Assembly: GCA_942492205.1 (NCBI GenBank)
Contig: CALODT010000001.1
Location: 1,240,001 to 1,304,000, forward strand
Length of the DNA stretch: 64,000 nt
DNA from: UBA1847 sp942492205
Lineage (GTDB): Bacteria > Pseudomonadota > Gammaproteobacteria > Steroidobacterales > Woeseiaceae
Reading direction: 5' to 3'
Shown: positions 7,222 to 16,272 of the stretch, in pieces
How the letters are laid out: every line of letters starts with the position of its first letter
Position numbering within the stretch: the stretch's first letter is position 1
Notes under the pieces: model-generated
The model's input: the letters and a program-made list of their open reading frames with translations, nothing else
What the model was told of the DNA's origin: nothing
The model's database searches: none
Position numbers and translations under genes: made by a program

Positions 7222-9213
7222 CTAGGGCGTGGCTTTCGCCTGCATCGATACCTGTCCGCAGTCGTTCTCGAGGAAATCAATCATGGCCTCGTACAACGCG
7301 ATCTGGTGTCGATAAAACAGCGTGTTGGAGAAGTGATCGGCACCCTCAAGCTCAAGATACTTGTAACGCTTGTTGTGCTTGTCGAGCTCCTTACGATATC
7401 GATTGGAATGCGTCACCGGCACGCGTTGATCGACGTCGCCATGAATTAGCAGGATTGGTACGTTGACCTTTTCGACCTCGTCTATCGGGTTGACAGAACC
7501 CTCGCGGTAGGCCATCTGGCGCTCTTTCTGAGCACCTCGCAGCTGGTATCGGTAGTAGTTGACCTGCTGTAGCTGGTCAGCCACAGCGGCACCGGCGATC
7601 ACACATTGGTATATCTGATCTTCACGCGATGCGGCAACCAGTGCTGCGTAGCCGCCGTATGACCAGCCAAACATTGCGATACGGTCAGGATCGGCCAGAC
7701 CTCGCTCGACAAGGTAGATCGCCGCGTCATCTTTGTCGTCCTGCATCTTGTGACCGCCCTGGCCGCCGTCTTTGAAACTGATCAGGTGGAAATCGAGGCC
7801 GTAGTTGAAGGAGCCGCGATATTGCGGCTGTACGACCATGTAGCCGTTGTTTGCCAACATCTGGGCCCATTCGTCGTAGATTACGTATTCGCCGACAAAT
7901 GGACCACCATGTGGCAGTACGATCAGCGGAAACGGTGGCTTGCCGTTAGGGACAGTCACGTAAGCCCGGATCGGGACTCCGTCACGCGCATCGTAAGTGA
8001 TGTAATCCAGGTCGGCCAATTTCTCGCTTTCGAGCAATGGCTGCCTGCTGCCTACCGCCTTCAGTTTTCCGTCTTTGAGGAGATAATAGGTGCCGGGATC
8101 ACGCGGACCCTGGTTGTAAACCGTCATCGTATTGCCGTCGCGCGAACGGCTGTTGATGCTCAGGTAATGAGCGTAGGGAATCGCCTGTTCCAGCGCCTTG
8201 TAGTTTGCCTCCTCCTGCTTGTCGAGGAACTCGGTATACAGCTTGTCGGTAAAGTAGGTGATGCCCACCACGGTGTCAGGGTATGTCCAGCCGTTGCTGT
8301 GGTAACGGACTCCGTATACGTCGACATCTGCCCGACGGTAAATCAGTTCGTCATATTTTTTGGAGTCAATGTCGTAGGACCAGAAGCCTGTCTTGTCATC
8401 GCCATTTTGCCCGGCTACGAGTACGTGATTGGGCTTGGCCTCGTCAATACTCTCGATGAAGAAGTCTTCGAACGAATCCTCGCTCATACGCTTAATCTCT
8501 TCCCAACCCGACTCGCCGGGCCGACGTATGTACCAGATGAACTCGCCTTTGGCGAGGTCGAATCCACGTGCGCCCCAGGGCTCCCCCTCGCCGTTGAACT
8601 CGATGTTACCGACTGACAGTTTGCCCCGAATCAGAAGTTTCTTGGTGCCCTTGTCGATGTCGAACTCCCAGTAGGCGCGCGGCCGGAACGCTTCCGAGAG
8701 CTTGGATCCGGGACCGTCTGCCTCGCCCTCGGAAAAGGAAATAATAATCTTGCCCGGTTTCTTCGGTAGCACGTTCACGACCGTCGGATTGACCTCGTCA
8801 AACTTCCTGAGTTTTCTATTCTTTACGTCGGCGATCGCGATTCGGGTCTCGTAAACACCCTGATTGAAGCCTTCAATCTTGTCGCGGACTTTCTGTCGCG
8901 CAGAAAACACAATATCCTTGTCGCTAACCCAGTTGAAACTGGTAATTTCCATCGGGTCGGCATTGAGTCGGAACGGTTCCTTGTTGAGATTCGCGGCCTC
9001 GTAGACTTCTATGATCGGATCACCGTCTTTCGACGGAATCTTCATCAGGCCCAGATATTTGCCATCGGGCGAGATCTCGACGTTGCTGATTACCGCGCGC
9101 AAAGCCCAATAATCCAGCGGATAGGGTTCTGGTGCTTCGTCGGCGAACGACGTTTCCAGTGCGAATATTCCCGACAGGATCAGACAGAGCGATACGGCAA
9201 CTCGGCTCGTCAT
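7222..9213 (-). CDS. S9 family (prolyl oligopeptidase/dipeptidyl aminopeptidase-like) exported peptidase
   Basis: A 663-residue protein with a signal peptide (about 1-24), an N-terminal beta-propeller region (about 30-400; SPDGKYLGLMKIPS is a typical blade) and a C-terminal alpha/beta-hydrolase peptidase domain (about 405-655). The catalytic serine is in GWSYGGYAALVAA (Ser518), with Asp595 in HGDVDQRVP and His627 in EGADHFS, so the triad is intact. Enzymes of this family release amino acids or dipeptides from short peptides, probably in the periplasm. It is a close paralogue of the next gene upstream (9318-11336), with the same propeller and catalytic segments, and sits downstream of a TonB-dependent receptor, suggesting a peptide uptake and breakdown cluster. 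Confidence 0.92.
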   Translation of the reverse strand: MTSRVAVSLCLILSGIFALETSFADEAPEPYPLDYWALRAVISNVEISPDGKYLGLMKIPSKDGDPIIEVYEAANLNKEPFRLNADPMEITSFNWVSDKDIVFSARQKVRDKIEGFNQGVYETRIAIADVKNRKLRKFDEVNPTVVNVLPKKPGKIIISFSEGEADGPGSKLSEAFRPRAYWEFDIDKGTKKLLIRGKLSVGNIEFNGEGEPWGARGFDLAKGEFIWYIRRPGESGWEEIKRMSEDSFEDFFIESIDEAKPNHVLVAGQNGDDKTGFWSYDIDSKKYDELIYRRADVDVYGVRYHSNGWTYPDTVVGITYFTDKLYTEFLDKQEEANYKALEQAIPYAHYLSINSRSRDGNTMTVYNQGPRDPGTYYLLKDGKLKAVGSRQPLLESEKLADLDYITYDARDGVPIRAYVTVPNGKPPFPLIVLPHGGPFVGEYVIYDEWAQMLANNGYMVVQPQYRGSFNYGLDFHLISFKDGGQGGHKMQDDKDDAAIYLVERGLADPDRIAMFGWSYGGYAALVAASREDQIYQCVIAGAAVADQLQQVNYYRYQLRGAQKERQMAYREGSVNPIDEVEKVNVPILLIHGDVDQRVPVTHSNRYRKELDKHNKRYKYLELEGADHFSNTLFYRHQIALYEAMIDFLENDCGQVSMQAKATP

Positions 9214-9253
9214 TTTCTACTCCTCGTGCCTCACAGGCAGCCAGCTACAGACG

Positions 9254-9288
9254 AAAAAAAGGCCCCGCAGGACGAGTCCTGCGGGGCC
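9254..9288 (-). terminator. Rho-independent terminator of the upstream S9 peptidase gene
   Basis: A perfect 12-bp GC-rich stem (9261-9272 with 9277-9288, 4-base loop) is followed on the minus strand by seven T residues (complement of 9254-9260). It should end transcription of the 9318-11336 gene, so the downstream paralogue needs readthrough or a promoter in the 40 bases left before its start. Confidence 0.92.
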
Positions 9289-9317
9289 ATCGTAGCAAAT
9301 CGCTGAAACGGTTGCGT

Positions 9318-11336
9318 TTAGCCGGCGTCAGCGGCCGCTGAGGCCTGTAATGACACCTGTCCGCAGTCGTTGCTCAGGTAATCAATCATCGTCTCATAGA
9401 GCTCGATCTGATGGTTGAAGAACAACGTGCTCGAGAAATGATCCGCCCCTTCAAGTTCGAGGTACTTGTAGTTCTTGTTGTACTGATCGAGCAGCTTGCG
9501 GTACTTCCTGGCGTGCTCTGGCGGAACGCGCTGGTCAACATCACCATGAATCAGAAGCATCGGCACATTCACCTTTTCTGCTTCTTTCAATGGCGAAATA
9601 CTGTCATCCCACATGCGCAGCTGCTCGTCGCGTTGAACGCCGCGCAGCTGGAAGCGGTAGTAGTTGACCTGCATCAGCGGGTCGGAGACTGCCGCGCCTG
9701 CGATGACGCACTGGTAGATCTGGTCTTCGCGTGAGGCTGCTACGAGTGCCGCATAGCCACCATAGGACCAGCCGAACATCGCAATGCGGTCCGGATCGAC
9801 GAGACCACGTTCGACGAGGTATTTCGCGCCGTCGTCCTTATCGTCCTGCATCTTGTAGCCGCCCTGGCCGCCATCCATGAACGCATCCATGTAGAACTGC
9901 ATGCCGTAGCCAAGCGAACCGCGATACTGTGGTTGCAGAACCATGTAGCCGTTGTTAGCGAGCATCTGGCCCCATTCATCCCAGCCAACTACTTCCTGTA
10001 CGAAGGGACCGCCATGCGGCAATACGATCAGCGGAAACGGACCTTCGCCCTGCGGCACGGTGAGATACGCAGGAATCTGGCGCCCGTCACGAGCATCGTA
10101 GGTGATGTACTTCACATCCGCGAGCTTCTCGCTTTCGAGCAGCGGCTGCCGGCTGCCAACGGATTTGATCTGACCGTCCTTCAACAGGTAGTAAGAGCCC
10201 GGGTCGCGCGGACCGACGTTGTAAATCGTCATCGTATTGCCATCGCGTGAGCGGCTGTTGATACGCGTGTCGTACGCATAGGGGATGACCTGTTCGAGCT
10301 GCTGGTAGGTTGCGCCCTCGACTTCGTCGAAGTACTCGATGTGCAGCTTGTCCTTGTAGTAGGCGACGCCGGCTACCTTGTAAGGGGCCGCCCAGTCGTT
10401 ACTGTGGTAGCGCAAGCCGGCAACGTCGACATCGGCGCGCCGATAGATCAGTTCCTCGAAGGTCCCGTTCTTTGCGTTGAAAGACCATAGCCCCTGCTTG
10501 TCGTTTCCGTTGTTCGCGAGTACGAGCATGTTACCGGGCTTCGCGGCATCGAGTTCCAGGACCTGGAAGGTTTCGAAATCGTCCTCGCTCTGGCGGTACA
10601 TTTCGTGCCACTCGCGCTCGCCGGGCTCCCTCCAATACCAGATGAACTCACCCTTGGCCAGGTCAAAGCCGCGGGCCAACCATGGGTTCCCATCTGCGTC
10701 GAACTCAATGGCCGCCACAGAGATCTTGCCGCGAATCAGAAGCTTCTTGGTGCCTTTGTCGAGGTCGAACTCCCAGTAGGCGCGGGGTCGAAATGCTTCA
10801 GACAGCTTTGATCCAGGGCCATCGGCTTCACCTTCCGAGAATGAGATGATGATCTTCTTCGGGTTGCTGGGAAGTATGTTCTCAACGAATGGATTCGACT
10901 CATCGAATTTCTTAATCTTTTTCTTCTTCACGTCGACGATAGCGATGCGGTTCTCGTAGACGCCCTGGTTGAAGCCCTCGATCTTGTCACGAACTTTTTG
11001 TCGCAGATTGAAAACGATGTCCTTGTCGCTGACCCACTGGAAGCTCGTGATTTCCATCGGGTCGGCGTTAAGTCGGAACGGTTCCTTATCGAGATTGGCC
11101 GCTTCATATACCTCGATGATCGGGTTGCCGTCTTTTGAAGGAATCTTCATCAGCCCGAGGTACTTGCCATCCGGCGAGACCTCGACGTTACTGATGACCG
11201 AGCGTAGAGCCCAGTACTCCAGTGGGTAAGGCTCCACTCCTTTTGCAAAGGTCACCTTGTTCTGGGCGGCAGCCGGTCCGGCGCTGAAAGCGACCGCCAA
11301 TAACAGGCTGACGGACATTAAGAATCGTTTTTTCAT
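9318..11336 (-). CDS. S9 family exported peptidase, tandem paralogue
   Basis: The 672-residue protein begins with signal peptide MKKRFLMSVSLLLAVAF and cleavage near AAAQ. Propeller and hydrolase domains align without net gaps to the 7222-9213 product, giving catalytic Ser524 in GWSYGGYAALVAA, an Asp in HGDVDQRVP (about 601) and a His in EGADHFS (about 633). Divergence is concentrated in the propeller loops and in the segments around the active-site entrance, such as YMDAFMDGGQ in place of LISFKDGGQ, so the two may differ in peptide preference. It has its own strong terminator at 9254-9288. The pair most likely arose by tandem duplication. Confidence 0.92.
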   Translation of the reverse strand: MKKRFLMSVSLLLAVAFSAGPAAAQNKVTFAKGVEPYPLEYWALRSVISNVEVSPDGKYLGLMKIPSKDGNPIIEVYEAANLDKEPFRLNADPMEITSFQWVSDKDIVFNLRQKVRDKIEGFNQGVYENRIAIVDVKKKKIKKFDESNPFVENILPSNPKKIIISFSEGEADGPGSKLSEAFRPRAYWEFDLDKGTKKLLIRGKISVAAIEFDADGNPWLARGFDLAKGEFIWYWREPGEREWHEMYRQSEDDFETFQVLELDAAKPGNMLVLANNGNDKQGLWSFNAKNGTFEELIYRRADVDVAGLRYHSNDWAAPYKVAGVAYYKDKLHIEYFDEVEGATYQQLEQVIPYAYDTRINSRSRDGNTMTIYNVGPRDPGSYYLLKDGQIKSVGSRQPLLESEKLADVKYITYDARDGRQIPAYLTVPQGEGPFPLIVLPHGGPFVQEVVGWDEWGQMLANNGYMVLQPQYRGSLGYGMQFYMDAFMDGGQGGYKMQDDKDDGAKYLVERGLVDPDRIAMFGWSYGGYAALVAASREDQIYQCVIAGAAVSDPLMQVNYYRFQLRGVQRDEQLRMWDDSISPLKEAEKVNVPMLLIHGDVDQRVPPEHARKYRKLLDQYNKNYKYLELEGADHFSSTLFFNHQIELYETMIDYLSNDCGQVSLQASAAADAG

Positions 11337-11415
11337 AGTAAGAAACCTTCCAATCGATGATCAGATGCTTTGATAGGCGTGCGGTCCATTGGTTCCGGCT
11401 TGCGCGACCGGCAAT

Positions 11416-11449
11416 AAAAAAGGCCCGCGGAGGTTCGTCCCCGCGGGCC
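11416..11449 (-). terminator. Rho-independent terminator of the TonB-dependent receptor gene
   Basis: A 9-bp GC-only stem (11422-11430 with 11441-11449) is followed on the minus strand by a run of T residues (complement of 11416-11421). It lies 35 bases past the stop of the receptor gene and separates it from the S9 peptidase gene. Confidence 0.9.
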
Positions 11450-11484
11450 CCATTTTACTCAATTACGAGTAAAAAGTGTCGTGA

Positions 11485-14400
11485 TTACTCACCACCACCG
11501 AAGTTAACGGCGACGTTGACGAAGTAGACACGTCCGTTGATGTCATAGCCGTAACCAATTGGTGTGCCGTTGATTTCGGCGATAGGCTCGTCGCTGTCGA
11601 CCTGCGGCGGTGCCTGGTTGAAGACATTGCGAATACCGCCGCCGAACGTCCACATGTCACCGAAGTAGTACACGGAAGCGTTGTGCAGGAAGTAATTGCT
11701 GATGTCCGCGTAGTCGCGGCAAAGCACGTCATTCGGCGGACCGGCACAGGCGTCAGAGCCGCCCGTGATGGCGTCGTCGAATGCGTCTACACCGGCCGGA
11801 TCCTGGTTAACGGACGACAGGTAGCGGGTTTCCCACGTGAAGCGCAGGTCATCGTAATCCAGGCGGATGCCGGTACGAACGTTCCAGTTCGGGAAGCCCC
11901 ACTCGCCCTCGAAGTTCTCGACGTCTTCCTCGAGTGTGTCTTCGTTGACAAACACCGTCGAGCGCTCGAGGTTGCGGTTGGCCGTAATGTCGAGGCCAAC
12001 GTCGAACGGACGCTCGAAGAAGGTCCAGGTGTCATCGAATGCCAGGTTGATGTCGACGCCGCGCGCTTTCTCACCTTCGCGGTTGATGAACCCAGAGTCG
12101 ATGATGTCGATGACCGGGTTGGTCGGGTCGGACAGGTCGCGCGTGATGCGGCTACAGAAGACGCTGTTACCGGTCAGTGAGCCGTAGCAGTCGTTAACGA
12201 TGAACTGGCCGCTCGGCTCGATGATCGTATTGGTAACGTCGATCTCGTAGTAGGTCGCGCTCAAGGACATGTCAAAGGCGTTCGTGAACGGCTGATCCCA
12301 TGCGAAACCGGCTGACCAGGACTCCGACTCCTCGGCGTTCAGGTCCAGAGCGCCGCCACGAGCGACCTCTGTGCTAAACGTGTTAAAGCCGTTGTTGTTA
12401 GCCAGCGTTGGGTCGACGCCGTCGGCCAGGCAGTTAGCCAGAACGTTCGCATCGCGATTGTCCAGCGCCGGGTTGTAGCCGGTGATTGGATCAATTGCAT
12501 CGGCCGGGATGTAGCAGGGGTCGAAGATGCTGCCGAATCCGGACTGCGACTGCAGGAACAGCTCCCGCAGGTTCGGTGCACGGAACGAGGTACCGAAAGT
12601 ACCGCGAATCAGCAGTGATTCAACCGGGCGCCATCCAAGCTTGAACGACTCGGTATTGCTGGAGCCATAGAACTCGTCGTCCGTGTAACGTGTCGACATG
12701 TTGATCGTCAGCTCTTCGAATGCGGGCACGCCAGCGAGTAACGGAAGCTCGATCTCGGCGAATATTTCATCGGTATCCTTGTCGCCGATGGCGCCACCAT
12801 CCGTGAAGAAGCCGAAGAACAGGCCGTCACGAGCGACCGCATCCGGAATCGAGTTGATGTCATCGTTGCGATGCTCAACACCGAAGCCGAAAGCTACGCC
12901 GCCAGCCGGCAATTCAAAAATATCGCCGGTCATGTAGCCTGAAATTACCGTCTGCTCATACTCGGTTTCGAAGTTGCGGCCGTCGAACAGGTAGTCACGC
13001 TCGGCTGCTGTTGCGAAGTCGCCCGTTACCACACCGACCGGGTACAGCGACGGTGCGAACATGTTGACCGGTACGCAACCCGGTGCAACGTCGCTGGCGA
13101 GGTCCGCAATCGTAAGTCCGGTTCGCGGTCCGAAGGCGGTCGGGTCGTTCGCTTCACACGGCGTATTCGTCAATGAATAGATGCCAAGTGCGAGGTCGAG
13201 TCGATCGCCACGGACACCGCGTCGTTCGGACGTCGCGCTGGACTTCGAGAAGCTGCCGTAAACGTCAAAGGACCAGTTGTCCAGCGTGCCGAAGTTCAGG
13301 AATGGCATATCGCCGCGCAGACCACCAACAAAGCGGACCTGGTCGCCCGAGACCTTCGTGAAGTTACGGTCACCGGCGACAGACACGATTGGCAGGGTGC
13401 CAGCTGCGCCGATGGCGCCTACCGTCTGATCGCAGGAGCCGCCAGTGCTTGGGTCGCAGCCAAACGCGTTCAGCACACCGTTTATAACGGCCGGGTTATT
13501 CATCAGCGCATCGAAAGCCAGGCCGCAGTCCACACCGTTGCCGGTAATGGCGGCCGGATTACAGATGTTATACGGGTTGTTTGCCGGAACGTCCGGGAAC
13601 AGCTGTCCCTCAGATGAGTTCGACAGGAAATCAAAGTCTGAATACATCGTTTCAAAATACGGCGTGATGTTGGCTTCACCGTCAAACGTGTATTCACCGA
13701 AAGCCATGAACTGCATGGAGTCAGTATCCGGGAAGATATCCGAATTCTGCTGGCTGGCCTTACCGTTAAGGTCGTAATCGCGGAAGCTCAGGTCGGCAAC
13801 GCCGTCGGCATTGCTGTCAACACCGAAACCGAAGATGGATGACTCCGAGAAATCGGTCCAGCCGCCGTTCGTAAAGCCGGGCGTGTAATAGATACTACCC
13901 GAGAAGGGTACGGAAACCCGGCCTGCAAGCAGTCCCAGGCGGCACTCGTCCCATTCCATCCCATAGACCTGGGAGTAGAAGACGTCCTGCTGGCGAATCT
14001 GACCGTTCTCATCGATTTCGTAGTTCTTGTCGCAGCCTTCCGTCCATGGCCGATCTGCACGACGAACCGACTCGTTGTCCGAGTACTCAAGGCCAGCGCC
14101 AATGAAACCGCGGTCGAAGTTCTTGCCCCAGACAACGCTTAACGTGTGGTCAACACCATTGCTGTATTGCGGTACACGGGAGAACGCCTCGACTTCGAGG
14201 CCGTCGAAATCCTTGCGCAGGATAACGTTGGCGACACCAGCGATAGCGTCAGAACCGTAAACCGACGAGGCGCCATCGAGCAGCAGGTCGTACTGCTGTA
14301 CCAGCGATGCCGGCACCTGGTTAAGGTCGGCAGCGAATGGTGCGCCTTCAACGCCGGCCGGAGCCAGGCGGCGACCATTGACGAGTACCAGCGTACGTGC

Positions 14401-14769
14401 CTCACCGAGGCCTCGCAGGCTGATCGTCGAAGCGGCCGGGCCGTTGTCCAGAACGAAGCCTGAGAACGTCAGGTCGATCTGCTGGCCGCTGGAAGCGGTT
14501 GATTCCTGCAGAATGTCAGCCGCGTCGATCAGGCCAACTTCACGGGATACCTGGCCCGTGATGATCTGCAAAGGTGTGATGCTGGAGTAGGTGTCGCGTT
14601 TCAGGCGTGAACCTGTTGTCACGATCTCTTCGATCGGCGCATCCGCATCATCCTCGTCGTCGTCAGAATCATCCTGAGCGAAAACCTGAGGTGAGAGGCT
14701 AAGCGCGAACGAAACAATGAATCCGCCCAGCAGCCGAAGCCACGGTGACGCTTCTGGTCTATCCGTCAT
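11485..14769 (-). CDS. TonB-dependent outer-membrane receptor
   Basis: A 1,094-residue receptor. The signal peptide (about 7-32) ends SPQVFAQDD, followed by an acidic stretch and a TonB box-like EEIVTTGSR. The plug domain includes AASTISLRGLGEARTLVLVNG and the DGASSVYGSDAIAGVANVIL motif. The barrel follows, with TFGTSFRAPNLRELF about two thirds along. The last residues, NVAVNFGGGE, carry a short tail after the usual aromatic end. ATG at 14769 was chosen because the signal peptide starts there and GGGGAAACACC precedes it; an in-frame ATG 132 bases upstream lacks both. The two downstream S9 peptidases suggest a peptide substrate; a MarR regulator is coded just upstream on the same strand. Confidence 0.93.
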   Translation of the reverse strand: MTDRPEASPWLRLLGGFIVSFALSLSPQVFAQDDSDDDEDDADAPIEEIVTTGSRLKRDTYSSITPLQIITGQVSREVGLIDAADILQESTASSGQQIDLTFSGFVLDNGPAASTISLRGLGEARTLVLVNGRRLAPAGVEGAPFAADLNQVPASLVQQYDLLLDGASSVYGSDAIAGVANVILRKDFDGLEVEAFSRVPQYSNGVDHTLSVVWGKNFDRGFIGAGLEYSDNESVRRADRPWTEGCDKNYEIDENGQIRQQDVFYSQVYGMEWDECRLGLLAGRVSVPFSGSIYYTPGFTNGGWTDFSESSIFGFGVDSNADGVADLSFRDYDLNGKASQQNSDIFPDTDSMQFMAFGEYTFDGEANITPYFETMYSDFDFLSNSSEGQLFPDVPANNPYNICNPAAITGNGVDCGLAFDALMNNPAVINGVLNAFGCDPSTGGSCDQTVGAIGAAGTLPIVSVAGDRNFTKVSGDQVRFVGGLRGDMPFLNFGTLDNWSFDVYGSFSKSSATSERRGVRGDRLDLALGIYSLTNTPCEANDPTAFGPRTGLTIADLASDVAPGCVPVNMFAPSLYPVGVVTGDFATAAERDYLFDGRNFETEYEQTVISGYMTGDIFELPAGGVAFGFGVEHRNDDINSIPDAVARDGLFFGFFTDGGAIGDKDTDEIFAEIELPLLAGVPAFEELTINMSTRYTDDEFYGSSNTESFKLGWRPVESLLIRGTFGTSFRAPNLRELFLQSQSGFGSIFDPCYIPADAIDPITGYNPALDNRDANVLANCLADGVDPTLANNNGFNTFSTEVARGGALDLNAEESESWSAGFAWDQPFTNAFDMSLSATYYEIDVTNTIIEPSGQFIVNDCYGSLTGNSVFCSRITRDLSDPTNPVIDIIDSGFINREGEKARGVDINLAFDDTWTFFERPFDVGLDITANRNLERSTVFVNEDTLEEDVENFEGEWGFPNWNVRTGIRLDYDDLRFTWETRYLSSVNQDPAGVDAFDDAITGGSDACAGPPNDVLCRDYADISNYFLHNASVYYFGDMWTFGGGIRNVFNQAPPQVDSDEPIAEINGTPIGYGYDINGRVYFVNVAVNFGGGE

Positions 14770-15006
14770 GGTGTTTCCCCATATGCCGTTTATGTTGTTT
14801 AAATTTGAGCCAGTGCGCCCAACTGTTGACGTAACACGCACCGCCCGCTTCATGCCGCTTTGTTGTAGCTTAGCGACACTGCAGACGCGGCAGTTTAGCA
14901 ACGGGTTTAACGGCTGTCTATGGAAAGATGTACCTGTGTGGCGTCAAAGCAACAATAATCGGATTACTGCCGCAAAGCCGCGGGAAACTACCCTAAACGC
15001 GGTAAT

Positions 15007-15444
15007 TCAGGCGGCCAGTTCGCGTAGCAATTCGATCAATCTGTCGACATCGGCCGCCACCTGTGGCGTGCGCTTCAGGAGGGCCTTCATCGTGTCGTCT
15101 ACGACACCGGCTGCATCGCCGAGCAGTTCTCGTCCGGCCGGTGTCAGCGCCGCTATTGCAAGGCGTGCGTCGCGCTTGCTCTTCAACGTGGAGACGATGC
15201 CCAGCTTCTCCATGGGTCGGAGGGCCCGGGTCACACCGGAAGGCGTCAGGCCCACGGCCTCTGCCAGATCGACGCGACTGGCCTGGGCGCCGGGTGCGTC
15301 GCCAAGCGCCCTCAACAGGCGGTATTCCGCCAGGCTGATGCCGCGAATCGCGCCCAGGCTGCTATCCAGGCGACGCTCGATGCGACTCCATGCGCTGGCA
15401 AAGGCGAGCGCGAGTGACTGTTCGGTGCTTACGTGGGTGCTCAT
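15007..15444 (-). CDS. MarR-family transcriptional regulator
   Basis: A 145-residue winged-helix protein with the MarR layout: an N-terminal dimerisation helix (about 10-40), recognition-helix region DLAEAVGLTPSGVTRALRPM, wing with the DAR-LAIAALTPAGRELL signature, and a C-terminal dimerisation helix. ATG at 15444 is preferred; a start 42 bases upstream is possible. It lies about 240 bases upstream of the TonB-dependent receptor in the same direction, with no gene between, so it may control that receptor or its own expression. No operator could be identified. The ligand is unknown. Confidence 0.85.
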   Translation of the reverse strand: MSTHVSTEQSLALAFASAWSRIERRLDSSLGAIRGISLAEYRLLRALGDAPGAQASRVDLAEAVGLTPSGVTRALRPMEKLGIVSTLKSKRDARLAIAALTPAGRELLGDAAGVVDDTMKALLKRTPQVAADVDRLIELLRELAA

Positions 15445-15596
15445 CTGAAACCCGCTGTCTGCTACTACTTGACTGAAGCATAACAACTACGTGAGTAATC
15501 ACGCAATAGGCAATTAAGGAAGGACGGTTGCGACCTGGCGGGCAATGCGCCAAAGTACGGCCTCTCGAATTCTGCCAATGCTAAAGAGGGCTCGCT

Positions 15597-16247
15597 GTGC
15601 AACCAGCGCTCGACGACAACGAAATTCGTATCCTGGGTTCCCTGATCGAAAAATCGATTGTCACGCCGGATCTGTACCCGCTTACGCTCAACGCCTTGAC
15701 CAGTGCCTGCAACCAGAAGTCGGCGCGCAATCCGGTGATGAGCCTCAAGCCGGGTGAGGTGCAGCACACGATTCGGACGCTCGAAGCGAAGCACCTGGTC
15801 CGCATCGAAGAGAATTTCAAGAGTCGCACCGAGAAGTACACGCAGCGCTTTTGCAATACGCGCTACAGCGACTTGCAGTTCGATCCGGCCGAGCTGGCAA
15901 TTGTGTGCCTGCTGATGTTGCGCGGACCGCAGACGCCGGGCGAGTTGCGCAGCCGCAGCGGACGCCTGCATCAGTTTGCAGACAACGCCGAGGTTGTCGC
16001 AACGCTTACCGCCCTAATGGATCGCGATTCAGGGCCGCTTGTTGTCGAGTTGCCGCGAACACCGGGCCGCAAGGACCCGGAGTACATGCACCTCTTCGCC
16101 GGTGAGATCGACGTTGAGGCGTATAAAAGCAAGGCGCAGTCGGCGAGAGGCAGCAGCCCTGCGGAACGGGTGAGCGTTGCCGATCTCGCCGAGCGTGTTG
16201 CACTGCTCGAGGCCGAAGTTGCGGAGCTGAAGAATCGCTTGCAGTAG
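15597..16247 (+). CDS. yceH: YceH/DUF480 family protein
   Basis: The 216-residue product matches the YceH (UPF0502) family: it opens with LDDNEIRILGSLIEKSIVTP and YPLTLNALTSACNQKSARNP, keeps the winged-helix pair (about 1-90 and 95-170) with LLMLRGPQTPGELRSRSGRL, and ends in a coiled-coil tail of LEAEVAELKNRLQ type. It starts with GTG at 15597. The exact function of YceH is not established; the double winged-helix fold suggests nucleic-acid binding. It is followed after 25 bases by the efflux operon on the same strand, so co-transcription is possible. Confidence 0.9.
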   Translation: MQPALDDNEIRILGSLIEKSIVTPDLYPLTLNALTSACNQKSARNPVMSLKPGEVQHTIRTLEAKHLVRIEENFKSRTEKYTQRFCNTRYSDLQFDPAELAIVCLLMLRGPQTPGELRSRSGRLHQFADNAEVVATLTALMDRDSGPLVVELPRTPGRKDPEYMHLFAGEIDVEAYKSKAQSARGSSPAERVSVADLAERVALLEAEVAELKNRLQ

Positions 16248-16272
16248 CGTCGATACTCACAGGGAGCTAACT

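Noticed and set aside
7750..8616. Plus-strand ORF (288 codons) opposite the S9 peptidase gene
   Set aside because: Antisense shadow; the paralogue has a similar, shorter antisense frame at the equivalent place, as expected from shared coding sequence.
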